From positions 1 to 64,000 of the forward strand of contig VRZD01000027.1 in the NCBI GenBank assembly GCA_016743235.1: a stretch of DNA of 64,000 bases, in the 5' to 3' direction. The stretch comes from Pantanalinema sp. GBBB05 (lineage in GTDB: Bacteria; Cyanobacteriota; Cyanobacteriia; Leptolyngbyales; Leptolyngbyaceae). The first letter of the stretch is position 1, and each line of letters begins with the position of its first letter. Positions 26,224 through 35,706 of this stretch are shown piece by piece. The notes beneath the pieces were generated by a model. That model made no database searches, was not told the DNA's origin, and was given only the letters and a program-made list of their open reading frames with translations. Position numbers and translations under genes: made by a program.

Positions 26224-27211
26224 AGTTTCGATAATTTGGCTAATGGGTTAATTGATGACAGAAACCTTTCAGGCAATCGTAGCGCTACTAGGTTGGAGCC
26301 CTGAAAACACTGTATATAGGCTCCCCTGAAAGTGACACTACTATAGATAGCGGTTTACGCCCTAAACTGCAAAGGATTTTACAATTCCATACATTTGCCT
26401 GACAAGGTGTGAAACAAGGGAATTTGGCGACCGATCGCAGTGCCACAAGCACAGGTTGGGAAACTCAATCGGAGTTACCCAGACAGAGTGCTGAACACTG
26501 AAAACCGCTATATAGGACAAGCAAACCGGTGATTCAAGTGTTCTAAGGACTGAAGCTTAAGCCCTCAGAATGGAATCACAGGGGAGCCAACAGATATAGC
26601 ATGGGCGGACTGGGTCAGACTCTAAAGTGTTGCACTCTAGAAATCATGCCAACAGCAATCCTCACAGAAGAACGCAGAACGAAAACTAGCGATCCATTAT
26701 CAAGTGCAAAAACTTGCAACTGAATCAGCTACCCCTCGAACGGTTGAGTATTTGCTGTGCCTGGAGAAGCCGGAGGATCTGGACAACACCAGTCTTGCCG
26801 AAAATTCACTCTCCGGGGACACGAACTCTTCGCCTTCCTCGTTCCTGTTGCTCGTTCAAGCACTGACAAGAACCATTCAGACGAGACTTTGAATCGTCCC
26901 CCATAGAACTATAGCGGATCCGGACGAATTTTTTTTATTGAGTTTTGCAGGTTTAGATTGCAAAACATTCTCCAATATGGCGATGGTTAAAATACCCCCC
27001 AGAGATGAAAACTATGATCCGCCTCTTTAGAAGTCAACAGCAACAACAGTCTGAAACAGGTGTACTAAATGACGATCTGCCGATTCGACATTGCGATCGG
27101 CTCATCTTTTTTACACTTCTACCAATTCCCCCCGATCAACCAAATCCTAATCACTACAATGCCTAGGTAGACCGTACGATAACCACAAGCCGACAAAAAA
27201 AGCCCTGAGCA
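26224..27211. other. Gene-poor region, about 1 kb
   Basis: No gene is clearly supported. The left third holds nested inverted repeats (26319-26588, listed separately). A + strand frame at 26704-26892 (62 codons, GTG) overlaps a shorter ATG frame at 26647-26724; neither has a family signature. A further ATG frame at 27005-27166 (53 codons) contains a run of Gln and then a hydrophobic stretch, and is possible but unproven. A second CTATAGCGG motif sits near 26909, similar to the termini of the inverted-repeat element. A run of eight T lies near 26930. Confidence 0.45.
26319..26588. mobile_element. Possible MITE-like relic with nested inverted repeats
   Basis: Outer arms GGCTCCCCTG (26319-26328) and CAGGGGAGCC (26579-26588) are perfect inverted repeats. 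Inside, CTATAGATAGCGGTTT (26341-26356) is mirrored by AAAACCGCTATATAG near 26500-26514 with a 2-base gap. The enclosed 170 bases encode nothing. Short terminal repeats with a TATAGCGGTTT core are common for small non-autonomous cyanobacterial elements, but no target duplication was identified. Confidence 0.35.
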
Positions 27212-28294
27212 CTATACAAAGCTCCAAATCGGCTTGAGAGATAAAAAATCTAGAATTTGGAGATTTAGCAGATTCCAATATTCTTTAGGAGAAAGGTAGC
27301 CGATTAGCGGTAATTGATAGAGTTGGCTCATATCGCGGTAGTATGAATAGCCCCGCAATCTAAGATACTTTTTCGGGATTTGATAAAAGTCTCTAATTCT
27401 AGATAGTTTTTGGGGAACACCTGCTTCAGACAGCAGCAAAATCTCATCTCCTGATTTAATTAGCTCTCCACCTCGATCGCCAGTGATTTCCTGTTGTTTG
27501 CAAATATATAACCCAGGAATAGCTTGAAGCTGCATAGAGTCTTGCTCATCTCCTGGAGCTGCGACTTTATAAATTTTAGTGAATATCAGCTTTTCCTCTG
27601 GAGTTGTATCTACGCCGATCGTGTAAGAGTAGGCTAGAGACTCTTGGGGATTAAACGTAGGTAAGTAAATCACTAAGCAGTCACAACTCTGGAGCAGAAT
27701 AAATAGTTCTTTCAGGTAATAGCTATATCCTTTTTTATTCAAAAATTTTAGGTTGATCTTCACTGCATGATCATAAACATACTCTAAGGGAGTTAACACT
27801 TTACTGCCATTTTCGCAGTCAACAATATAAGGGCAAACTCCCTCGTCACGGTAGCCAGTAGCATGGGCATCATCAACAATGAATTCTCCCCATTTCATCA
27901 CAGACAGTAGATTCGGGTTAGTAATCCACTCTCCCTGTTCATCTTGGACAAGAATAAAGGGTTGAGAATTTGAATTTGACAGAAACTCTCTAAATTCTTG
28001 GCGATATTCAGGATATTGACTATCTATTTTGATATATTCCCGCAGTGCTCGTTTAACTTTGGCATCTGACCGGAATGGCTTTTTTCGTAATAATAGAAAA
28101 GCTTGATGTTGTAGCCACCAGGATTCATGTTGAAGGGTTTGAATCACTAAGTTTAAGCCGGCTTGTCCATAATTCAGAGCATCAGAAAGGGCTGCTAGTT
28201 GTTGTTCGGAGTTCTGGCTAGCCAAACCCAACTTAACCGCTTCGAGATCTTCCATAGCTGGATACTCTGCTAGAGAATAATTTGCGTCTAACAT
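27212..28294 (-). CDS. Unknown protein with N-terminal HEAT-like segment
   Basis: A 360-residue soluble protein. Residues 10-75 resemble two HEAT-type helical repeats (EAVKLGLASQNSEQQLAALS, then LQHESWWLQHQAFLLLRKK), a module that begins several cyanobacterial accessory proteins. The remaining 285 residues form at least one alpha/beta domain (KWGEFIVDDAHATGYRDEG, SCDCLVIYLPTF, GYSYYRDMSQLYQLPLIG) that I do not recognise. AT content is higher than in the neighbours. I chose the ATG at 28294; an upstream TTG at 28318 is in frame. Confidence 0.6.
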   Translation of the reverse strand: MLDANYSLAEYPAMEDLEAVKLGLASQNSEQQLAALSDALNYGQAGLNLVIQTLQHESWWLQHQAFLLLRKKPFRSDAKVKRALREYIKIDSQYPEYRQEFREFLSNSNSQPFILVQDEQGEWITNPNLLSVMKWGEFIVDDAHATGYRDEGVCPYIVDCENGSKVLTPLEYVYDHAVKINLKFLNKKGYSYYLKELFILLQSCDCLVIYLPTFNPQESLAYSYTIGVDTTPEEKLIFTKIYKVAAPGDEQDSMQLQAIPGLYICKQQEITGDRGGELIKSGDEILLLSEAGVPQKLSRIRDFYQIPKKYLRLRGYSYYRDMSQLYQLPLIGYLSPKEYWNLLNLQILDFLSLKPIWSFV

Positions 28295-28462
28295 AGCACT
28301 TCTGTTTGAGTAGTACAAGAGTCCTACAAAAACACCAGTTAGGATTAAATCAGTTGGGGTAAAGTATTGAGCAGCTCAACTTGCTTCTGTTGCCAGGATC
28401 TGGACTCGAACACTTCACCCCAATGAGTCAAACAACGATCGCTATCTCAATCTCCTAGCGAC

Positions 28463-28792
28463 TTAAGCTGTCACTTCTTCGGGAGTCGTTTCTTCGGCGA
28501 TCGTTTCTGAAGTCTCTTCGGTCACTTCTGGGGCAACTTCTTCTTTGGGTGGTTGGGGCTTGGCTGGTTTAGGACCACGCATTAAAGCAGGATTAATCGC
28601 TTGGGGTTTTTCATCTTCACCCCGACCTTTACCTTTGCCTTTGCCCCCTTTGCCTTTGCCGCCTTTGTCTCGCCCCCGAGCCGGACGAGTTTCCCGCCGT
28701 TCCTCGGAAGATGGCAAGCTAGAAGCTCCCGTTGCTTCGGCTGATTCGGCTTTAGCCAGCCGTTCCGATTTCTTAATTGGACGCTCTACCAT
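28463..28792 (-). CDS. Low-complexity basic/acidic protein
   Basis: A 109-residue protein with three zones: a short conserved start (MVERPIKKSERLAKAE), a Gly/Lys/Arg-rich centre of KGKG repeats, and a Pro/Glu/Thr-rich acidic tail. The start and the segment INPALMRGPKPAKPQPPKEE resemble a family I have seen in many cyanobacteria. The basic centre suggests nucleic-acid binding, which is only an inference. It is a single gene. Confidence 0.6.
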   Translation of the reverse strand: MVERPIKKSERLAKAESAEATGASSLPSSEERRETRPARGRDKGGKGKGGKGKGKGRGEDEKPQAINPALMRGPKPAKPQPPKEEVAPEVTEETSETIAEETTPEEVTA

Positions 28793-28893
28793 GTTGATTC
28801 CCCGTTCTCTACTTGTATGCTAGCTTGCGGTAGTGCCATCCAGAGGATTTCACCCCAAAAGGGTAGTGTACCTTAAAACCAGCAGGTTTCTTT

Positions 28894-29760
28894 CTAGGAT
28901 TCCCACCCCAAATGCTGCCGTAGCGATCGCCGCATTACCTCTACTGACGCCGGTTGTTGCAACCAGATTGTAAGGGCAGCCGCTCCTTGCTGGACTAACA
29001 TTTCTAGCCCATCGATCGCCACGAGTTGTCGTTGACTGGCAATCTGTAAAAACTGAGTGGGATTGGGCGTATAAATCAGGTCATAGGCGATCGCGTGATC
29101 GGGTAATAGGGCGATCGCATCAGCGGCTAGGGGTGAATCATTCACCTGCGGATACATGCCGATCGGTGTCGTGTTAACCAACAAGGTGGCATAAGGCAAT
29201 AGCTCCGGTAACTGCTGCCAAAGGTGGGTTTGCAGGTTAACACTCAGGGGAGCATGACTCCAACTCCGCTGGAATTGCTCTAATTTCTGAGCATCGCGCC
29301 CGACCACATGAACCTGGGGGCAACCCAACTGGGTACAACCTACCACAACAGCCCGTGCTGCCCCGCCATTGCCCAGAACTACCACCGCCGCTTGAGTCCA
29401 ATCCTGGTCTAAGGCTTTTAAGGGAGCAACAAATCCCTCCACATCGGTATTGGTGCCCCGCCAACCTGATTCTGTTTGCCAGACGGTATTGACCGCTCCT
29501 ACCGCTTGCGCGATCGGAGAAACGGCGGTTAAAAATGGGATGATTGCCTGTTTATGCGGAATGGTGACGCTGAATCCTTGCAGATCGATTGCAGCAAATC
29601 CAGCCATAGCTGAAGCTAGATCAGCGGGTTTGACAGGCAACGGTAAATAGACATAATCCGCGCCGAGGTTAGCGATCGCCGCATTATGCATCACCGGAGA
29701 GAGGGAATGTTCGATCGGATGACCAATAACACCCAGAAGTTTAGTTTTACCAGTGATCAC
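28894..29760 (-). CDS. aroE: Shikimate dehydrogenase
   Basis: A 288-residue NADPH-dependent enzyme reducing 3-dehydroshikimate to shikimate in aromatic amino-acid synthesis. It has GVIGHPIEHSLSPVMHNAA, the catalytic Lys in VTIPHKQAI, NTDVEGF with the conserved Asp, and the Rossmann loop VVLGNGGAARAV. It starts with GTG at 29760. It follows minE by 55 bases on the same strand, so it may be part of the min transcript. The gap contains a purine-rich tract. Confidence 0.95.
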   Translation of the reverse strand: MITGKTKLLGVIGHPIEHSLSPVMHNAAIANLGADYVYLPLPVKPADLASAMAGFAAIDLQGFSVTIPHKQAIIPFLTAVSPIAQAVGAVNTVWQTESGWRGTNTDVEGFVAPLKALDQDWTQAAVVVLGNGGAARAVVVGCTQLGCPQVHVVGRDAQKLEQFQRSWSHAPLSVNLQTHLWQQLPELLPYATLLVNTTPIGMYPQVNDSPLAADAIALLPDHAIAYDLIYTPNPTQFLQIASQRQLVAIDGLEMLVQQGAAALTIWLQQPASVEVMRRSLRQHLGWES

Positions 29761-29815
29761 GAGAAAGAAAGTTGGGGGAGATAGGGATGCTAGAAAGGCG
29801 AGAGGAGCAGGGGAG

Positions 29816-30388
29816 CTAAGAAATTGATTCAGTTTGGGGAGATTCGGGTGAGGAAAGATCGGTTACCGCTTCAGTCGAGGGTTCAGGGGAGGCTGGAGTT
29901 TGATTTGAGTCTGAATCTAGCATCACAGCATCATTTAGCCCTGGGGTAGAAGATTCGGGAGTGGGAAAGTGGTTTAAAGTTTCGGGCGGGGGATCGATCG
30001 CTCCAGCTTCGGTCAGTTCAGTAGTAGCTGGCGGGATGTCAGCCTCGATCTCATCCAGCGAGAGATCGAGGACGACCACATCCGCTAGAGTCTCATCCGG
30101 TGAGTTGGTAGGCAAAATTTCTTCCGGTGTTAACACTCGCCGGATCGGAAGGTTGGCGATCAGCGCTGTCGCTCGTTGGGAACTCTCGAGGGAAAACTCC
30201 ATGCCATCGTCATCTAACTCCACGTAACGAGACACCACTTCTAGAATCTCTTTTCGCATTGATTCCACCAGCGAAGGCGTTAAGTCCGCCCGATCGTGGG
30301 CAAGAACTATCTTCAAGCGGTTCTTCACTTGTTGGCGGCTAGTGTCACCTGAGCGGAAAAATAGACGTTCTAGAAGTTCAATCAACAT
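29816..30388 (-). CDS. minE: Cell division topological specificity factor MinE, extended
   Basis: A 190-residue MinE, about twice the usual 85-100. Residues 1-90 are the conserved factor: MLIELLERLFFRSGD membrane-targeting start, VKNRLKIVLAHDRADL which contacts MinD, and the dimer domain ending near ALIANLPIRRV. The C-terminal 100 residues are acidic, Ser/Thr/Pro-rich and probably disordered. MinE stimulates the MinD ATPase and drives Min oscillation, placing the Z ring at midcell. It is 23 bases downstream of minD. Confidence 0.95.
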   Translation of the reverse strand: MLIELLERLFFRSGDTSRQQVKNRLKIVLAHDRADLTPSLVESMRKEILEVVSRYVELDDDGMEFSLESSQRATALIANLPIRRVLTPEEILPTNSPDETLADVVVLDLSLDEIEADIPPATTELTEAGAIDPPPETLNHFPTPESSTPGLNDAVMLDSDSNQTPASPEPSTEAVTDLSSPESPQTESIS

Positions 30389-30411
30389 GGAGCATGGGGG
30401 AATGAAGGAGG

Positions 30412-31218
30412 CTAAAAAATCTTGGCAGAGAACATTTTGCGCAGGCGGCTAAAAAAGCCCTCATTGTTCACAGATAAATCAGGGAACTCGATCGTCTCGC
30501 CTTCTAGCCTACGGGCAATGTGGTCGAAGGCTGTACCAGCCATGGACGGTTCTTCGGATAACACCAAGGGTTCGCCACGGTTGGTGGACACAATCACCCG
30601 CTCATCATCCGGCACAATTCCAATTAACGGAATCGCTAAAATTTCCTGCACATCCTCTACAGACATCATGTCGTTGACCTGCACCATCGCTGGACGCAAG
30701 CGGTTGACAATCAGATTAATTTTTTTAATATTGTTGGCTTCTAGTAAACCAATGACGCGATCGGCATCTCGGACGGCCGCAATTTCTGGCGTCGTTACAA
30801 TCAGCGCTTCTTGAGCCGCTGAAATGGCATTTTGAAAGCCCATTTCAATCCCAGCCGGACAGTCTACCAGGACGTAATTGTAGGCTCGGGATAACACCGT
30901 TACCAGCTTGCGCATCTGGTCTGGTTTGACCGCATCTTTCGTCCGATTTTGGGCAGCTGGCAGCAAAGCCAGATTGGCATGACGCTTATCTTTGACCAGA
31001 GCTTGTTCTAGGCGACACTGCCCAGCCAGCACATCGACCGCCGTATACACCACTCGGTTTTCCAGACCTAGAAGTAAATCTAGATTCCGGAGACCAAAAT
31101 CGGCATCGATGACCACGACTTTGCGACCACGCCGGGCTAAAGCCATGCCCAAATTAGCTGTAGTGGTGGTTTTGCCCACCCCTCCTTTTCCAGATGTAAT
31201 AACAATAATGCGGTTCAT
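30412..31218 (-). CDS. minD: Septum site-determining ATPase MinD
   Basis: A 268-residue deviant Walker ATPase. The ATP loop GKGGVGKTTTTANLG has the signature Lys, VVVIDADFGLRNLDLLLG follows, and the C terminus GFFSRLRKMFSAKIF is the amphipathic membrane-targeting helix. MinD-ATP recruits MinC to the membrane to block Z-ring assembly. The operon order is minC, minD, minE, with 173 bases between minC and minD. Confidence 0.97.
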   Translation of the reverse strand: MNRIIVITSGKGGVGKTTTTANLGMALARRGRKVVVIDADFGLRNLDLLLGLENRVVYTAVDVLAGQCRLEQALVKDKRHANLALLPAAQNRTKDAVKPDQMRKLVTVLSRAYNYVLVDCPAGIEMGFQNAISAAQEALIVTTPEIAAVRDADRVIGLLEANNIKKINLIVNRLRPAMVQVNDMMSVEDVQEILAIPLIGIVPDDERVIVSTNRGEPLVLSEEPSMAGTAFDHIARRLEGETIEFPDLSVNNEGFFSRLRKMFSAKIF

Positions 31219-31391
31219 GAAATCAGGAGATGGATCACTAAACGACTGACCGACTCTTATGATGGGCGTTCCCTGTATCTAATTCTTATCCTTATACTCC
31301 ATATCGTTTCAGTTGAGACAGGAAAGAACCTGAATCAAGGAACAAAGATTAAAGATCCATCAGAGTTTAAATATAGTTCTGAGTTTCTTTG

Positions 31392-32222
31392 TTAGCCCCG
31401 ACTGGCGAGCTGCGATCGATAGAAATCGATCGCGCGGGCAATCCGAATATTGCCTTGTGCCGTCACATAGGCAACTTCTGGAAAATATTGCGCCGGAGGA
31501 GTTTCTGGCGCTCTTGCCACAAAATCAGCAATGCGAATTTGGGTCGGTTCCATTTGCAATGCCATGATTAAACACCGAGCATTTCCCTTTGCCCCCGCAT
31601 GGGCAATGCCCCGTAGACGACCCCAAATTAGAATATCGCCATCTGCCACGATCGAACTCCCCGGATTTAAATCACCCAGGATGATCACCGTGCCATTGTG
31701 GTGAATGTCCCCCCCCGATCGCAGCGTGGTTTGCAGATACAGCGGTTCAGCTAACGCTTGAGTCGCTTCTGTTGGCGCTTGGTTTAACTGGGCAACCTGA
31801 GATTGTTGTTCTACCGAATAACCGGCCGTTGCCGCTGCCACAGCAGTTTGACGACGACTGGTATAGACTCGCTTCAACCGTAATTGAGCTTCACTCAGGG
31901 CATCGGCGATCGCTTGTAACTGCCGCCCATCTAGCAATCGATCTCTGGCATGTAAATAGACGGCTGTATCTGGCTGCCAAAACCGTTCCCCGGCATTGAG
32001 CCGTTGCCGAATCTGCTGCCAAATATCTGTCCAATTCAAGGCAGTAGCTGGATTCTCGTCCGCAGGTTCTCCAGCTGGTGGCAACATCAGCAGTAACTTG
32101 CCGCCTTCACTCTTCAGGCGTACCTGCTGGTCGCGTGGGTGGTCACGGGATGGGTCGTGTTCCGTGTCCGGTATATCTGCGGGAACCAGAGGCACAGAGG
32201 ACGAAGCGGCATCAGAAGTCAT
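31392..32222 (-). CDS. minC: Septum site-determining protein MinC
   Basis: A 276-residue inhibitor of FtsZ polymerisation. After a charged, probably disordered leader of 30 residues comes an N-terminal domain, a linker (about 125-160) and the C-terminal beta-helix domain that binds MinD, recognised by LRSGGDIHHNGTVIILGDLNPGSS, DILIWGRLRGIAHAGAKGN and AYVTAQGNIRIARA. Length and domain order are normal for cyanobacterial MinC. It is the first gene of min. Confidence 0.93.
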   Translation of the reverse strand: MTSDAASSSVPLVPADIPDTEHDPSRDHPRDQQVRLKSEGGKLLLMLPPAGEPADENPATALNWTDIWQQIRQRLNAGERFWQPDTAVYLHARDRLLDGRQLQAIADALSEAQLRLKRVYTSRRQTAVAAATAGYSVEQQSQVAQLNQAPTEATQALAEPLYLQTTLRSGGDIHHNGTVIILGDLNPGSSIVADGDILIWGRLRGIAHAGAKGNARCLIMALQMEPTQIRIADFVARAPETPPAQYFPEVAYVTAQGNIRIARAIDFYRSQLASRG

Positions 32223-32350
32223 AAGCCAAATTTTTCAGGGAACTATCTTCCTGTGATTTTATGCTAGCTAATGCAATTTGTGGAGCGAAGACTAATACAT
32301 ATAGACTACAGTGAACAATAAGTAGTGAACAATAATCTTCTCCATTCCCT

Positions 32351-33394
32351 GTGCTATCTCTGATTCAGCCATTGATCGAGAATCAACCAATTTCTCCTGA
32401 CACCTGGCAGCAATTGGAACAGCAAGTATTGAGCTATCCACTCCATGCTCGTATTTTTGAAATTAATGCTGAGAATGTATCACAACAGGTGCGGCAACGG
32501 GCAGAGTTACTCCGAGCCATTTATCCAGGGTTTTGTGAATTCAGTCAGCGCTTAGGTGGCAAGCCGGATGATTATTGGGACATCTTATGGAACTTGTGGC
32601 TACCTTTAGGAATGGATCTGGCAACTCAGCGTCAGCGCTTACAGCGACCCTTCGTTCAAGGCATCTTAGGGGGGCAGGGCACAGGGAAAACCACTTTAGG
32701 TGCAGTGTTAATCCTAATCTTGCACCAGTTGGGCTATCAAACCCTGAGTTTATCGCTGGATGATTTGTATAAAACTTATGCCGATCGCCAGCAACTCCAA
32801 GTCCAAGATCCACGGTTAATTTGGCGGGGACCACCGGGAACCCATGATGTTGAGTTAGGCATTCAGGTACTAGATCAACTCCGGCATCCCAGACCTGACC
32901 AATCGATTTTGATTCCTCGGTTTGATAAATCTTTGCATCAAGGAGCCGGCGATCGTATTGCCCCAGAAGCTGTTAAGGATGTAGATATTATTCTGTTTGA
33001 AGGGTGGTTTGTGGGAGTGCGTCCGATCGACCCAATCCAATTTGAAACCGCCCCCCCACCGATCGTGACGGAGACTGATCGCGCCTTTGCCCGTGACATG
33101 AACAAGCGATTGCACGAGTATCTACCGTTGTGGGAACGGCTCGATCGCTTAATGGTACTGGTTCCGATCGATTACCGCTTGAGTAAACAATGGCGGTTAC
33201 AAGCCGAACAGCAGATGATTGCCAGCGGAAAAACCGGGATGTCTGAGCCAGAAATTGCGGCGTTTGTCGATTACTTCTGGCAGGCATTACATCCACAATT
33301 ATTTATACCGCCTTTGCTTCAGCAAGCTGACCTAGTCATCGAAATTCAACCGGATCATTCACCTAGCGCTGTGTATGGAAGAAAGACCGAATGA
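32351..33394 (+). CDS. Plant-type D-glycerate 3-kinase
   Basis: A 347-residue cytoplasmic kinase. The P-loop is LGGQGTGKTTLGAVLI, followed by SLSLDDLYKT, WRGPPGTHDVELG, IPRFDKSLHQGAGDR and ILFEGWFVGVRP, which match the GLYK family of plants and cyanobacteria. It phosphorylates D-glycerate to 3-phosphoglycerate, the final step of photorespiration. It starts with GTG. It is transcribed away from minC. Confidence 0.9.
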   Translation: MLSLIQPLIENQPISPDTWQQLEQQVLSYPLHARIFEINAENVSQQVRQRAELLRAIYPGFCEFSQRLGGKPDDYWDILWNLWLPLGMDLATQRQRLQRPFVQGILGGQGTGKTTLGAVLILILHQLGYQTLSLSLDDLYKTYADRQQLQVQDPRLIWRGPPGTHDVELGIQVLDQLRHPRPDQSILIPRFDKSLHQGAGDRIAPEAVKDVDIILFEGWFVGVRPIDPIQFETAPPPIVTETDRAFARDMNKRLHEYLPLWERLDRLMVLVPIDYRLSKQWRLQAEQQMIASGKTGMSEPEIAAFVDYFWQALHPQLFIPPLLQQADLVIEIQPDHSPSAVYGRKTE

Positions 33395-33479
33395 CACCTG
33401 AAGTCTCTAAAATTGAAATGCCTTGATCGGCGATCGCTGATGTTAAGGTGTACCGAAATGTCTACGGGGGATTAAGACT

Positions 33480-34208
33480 GTGAATGTCGTGGAACTCTTA
33501 GCAAAAGGTGGAGCAACCATGATTCCCTTGTTGCTCTTATCCCTGCTGTCGCTCTCGATTATTTTTGAGCGCTTATGGTTTTGGTTTGGGGTGTTTAGTA
33601 AAGAACGAGAAACCGTGAACCGAGTCCTGGATACGGCTCGACAAGACTGGAAAGCCGCAGCAGAAGTAGCGAGACAAGCCTATGACCAGCCGATCGGGCG
33701 GATGTTATATAGCCCACTACAACTAAAAAACTCTGATCCTGAATTATTCCGATTAGCGTTGGAAGCTAGAGCCGATGATGAGTTGGCAGCAATGCGGCGG
33801 GGAGACAAAATCCTAGAAGCGGTAATCGCTCTGGCTCCGTTGTTGGGTCTATTGGGCACAGTATTGGGATTAATTGTTTCGCTAGGGTCGATCGACATCG
33901 GTAAAATCGCCAACGAATCTACAAAAGGAGTCACGACCGGGATTGGTGAAGCCTTAATTAGTACGGCAACGGGGCTGATTGTGGCAATTTTCACCCTCGC
34001 TTTTTATCGCTTGTTTCAAACCTTTCTGTTTAACCAGATCAAAATTTTCCGCCGCGCTGGTAATGACTTGGAACTGCTGTATCGCCAACATTGGTTGTAT
34101 GAGAGACAACCATTAGACCGGGATTACCAATTGCCTAAACCAGACTCTAGTTACTCTGGGCAACCAGAATTACGTCCGGAGAGCTTTGTTGACCGACCTG
34201 AAGAGTAG
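33480..34208 (+). CDS. exbB: ExbB/TolQ-type proton channel subunit
   Basis: A 242-residue inner-membrane protein with three membrane segments (about 15-35, 120-145, 155-180). The core LEAVIALAPLLGLLGTVLGLI and TKGVTTGIGEALISTATGL carries the polar residues of MotA/TolQ/ExbB channels. With ExbD it converts proton motive force for a TonB- or Tol-like partner. It starts with GTG preceded by GGGGG about six bases away. exbD follows after 13 bases. Confidence 0.9.
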   Translation: MNVVELLAKGGATMIPLLLLSLLSLSIIFERLWFWFGVFSKERETVNRVLDTARQDWKAAAEVARQAYDQPIGRMLYSPLQLKNSDPELFRLALEARADDELAAMRRGDKILEAVIALAPLLGLLGTVLGLIVSLGSIDIGKIANESTKGVTTGIGEALISTATGLIVAIFTLAFYRLFQTFLFNQIKIFRRAGNDLELLYRQHWLYERQPLDRDYQLPKPDSSYSGQPELRPESFVDRPEE

Positions 34209-34221
34209 GACAGTTTTCGTC

Positions 34222-34809
34222 ATGAAAATTAATTTTGACACCCCACCCGAAGATGTGCAAATCCAGATTGTGCCGTTGATTGATATCATCTTCTGCATTC
34301 TGACATTCTTCATTCTGGCAGCATTGCAATTAACTCGGCAGCCATCGATCCAGGTTGATCTCCCCAGAGCTAGCACCGCCACCACCCAAACCCGCGACAC
34401 GTTACTGGTCTCGATCGACCAGGCAGGACGGACTTTTATTGATAAACAGCCGATCGATCGCACTCAGCTTACCCAGGTCGTACAAACTTATTTAGAACGA
34501 AACCCAGAAGGGATTCTGGTCGTAAATGCGTCGCAAATGGCGTTTTACAATGATGTGGTCCAGGTTCTAGATACGTTGCGAGCAGTGGGCGGCGATCGCG
34601 TTGCTTTAGCCACCTCCACAGCTGCGGCTAGCAGCCCTCCAACCCCCACCACTAGCCCCGGTCTCGATCCACTAAATCCTTTGGGTAACGGTGCTTCTGC
34701 ACCTTCATTGAATCCAGAACAGCCCTATCAATTTCCTTTACCAACCAGCCCAGGACCTGGAACTGGCAACTCTGCTGCCCCGACTCCACCCAGTGATTCG
34801 GCTCAATAA
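34222..34809 (+). CDS. exbD: ExbD/TolR-type biopolymer transport protein
   Basis: A 195-residue protein with a short cytoplasmic N terminus, one membrane segment (about residues 14-37, VPLIDIIFCILTFFILAAL with the conserved Asp) and a periplasmic domain (to about residue 130) ending in a long Pro/Ser/Thr tail. It partners ExbB. The ATG at 34222 is preceded by GTAGGA; an upstream TTG at 34186 is in frame but overlaps exbB. No tonB or outer-membrane receptor is in the window. Confidence 0.9.
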   Translation: MKINFDTPPEDVQIQIVPLIDIIFCILTFFILAALQLTRQPSIQVDLPRASTATTQTRDTLLVSIDQAGRTFIDKQPIDRTQLTQVVQTYLERNPEGILVVNASQMAFYNDVVQVLDTLRAVGGDRVALATSTAAASSPPTPTTSPGLDPLNPLGNGASAPSLNPEQPYQFPLPTSPGPGTGNSAAPTPPSDSAQ

Positions 34810-34941
34810 CTCGGTTGCCAATTTCAGAAAACCTGATCGCCGTGACTGTATGTAACGATAGCCTCCAAATGTGAGACGCAAGCTCAGACTTTCGTTTACG
34901 TTGGAGACAAATCCTATAGTGGCTTATTAGGAGCTTTCTCC

Positions 34942-35544
34942 GTGAAAGACCGAGACTATACCTTGATCATCGATCGCAGTGGCAGTATGTCTACTCCCGA
35001 CCAGGCAGGCGGCAGAACCCGTTGGGCAACCGCACAAGAATCCACCCTGGCGCTAGCTCGGAAGTGCGAACAATTTGATCCAGATGGCATTACGGTTTAT
35101 GTGTTTGCAGGTCGCTTCAAGCGCTACGACGATGTGACCTCCAGCAAAGTTGAACAGATCTTTATGGAAAATGATCCTAACGGCACTACCAACTTGGCAA
35201 GTGTCTTGCAGGATGCGACCAACCATTACTTTCACCGCAAAGCGGCGGGGCAAACCAAACCAGCCGGGGAAACCATCCTGGTGATTACTGATGGTGAACC
35301 CGACGATCGTCGCGCCGTCATGGAAGTGATTATTTCAGCGACTCGCCAGATGGAACGGGATGAGGAACTTGCGATCTCGTTTATCCAAGTCGGCAATGAT
35401 CCGGCTGCCACCAAGTTTTTAACCGCCTTAGATGATCAACTCGAAGGGGTAGGGGCAAAGTTCGATATCTGCGACACCGTGACGATTCAAGATATGGAAG
35501 ATATGAGTCTGACCGATGTGTTGCTGAATGCGATCGCGGATTAG
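34942..35544 (+). CDS. vWA-domain protein, copy 1
   Basis: A 200-residue single-domain von Willebrand factor A protein. The metal-ion-dependent adhesion site is intact: IIDRSGSM (DxSxS), the Thr in NGTTNLAS, and the Asp in VITDGEPDD. There is no signal peptide, so it is cytoplasmic, where vWA domains organise protein complexes. It starts with GTG after TTAGGAGC. The next gene is a close paralogue, then an Slr1339-like protein. By eye, about 33 of 200 residues differ between the two copies. Confidence 0.85.
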   Translation: MKDRDYTLIIDRSGSMSTPDQAGGRTRWATAQESTLALARKCEQFDPDGITVYVFAGRFKRYDDVTSSKVEQIFMENDPNGTTNLASVLQDATNHYFHRKAAGQTKPAGETILVITDGEPDDRRAVMEVIISATRQMERDEELAISFIQVGNDPAATKFLTALDDQLEGVGAKFDICDTVTIQDMEDMSLTDVLLNAIAD

Positions 35545-35706
35545 GCGATCGTAGTTTAGGAAATAGAGAAGATGGGGTGATAGGAGAGATAGGGAAGCAG
35601 TTAGCGCGCTGTTCTTGTCGTTGCTTGTATCCTCATCGCCCTCACCTTCCTCACCCTCCTTGCTTCACTAACAACTTTAAGTTTTCAAACTAGGAGAGTT
35701 TTCGCC

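Noticed and set aside
26704..26892. 62-codon + strand frame in the gene-poor region
   Set aside because: It has a GTG start, no ribosome-binding site, Ser/Leu-rich composition and no family signature; mentioned only in the region entry.
28401..28410. TTCGAGTCCA on the minus strand, resembling a tRNA T-loop
   Set aside because: The flanking bases do not form a T stem or acceptor stem, so no cloverleaf can be drawn.
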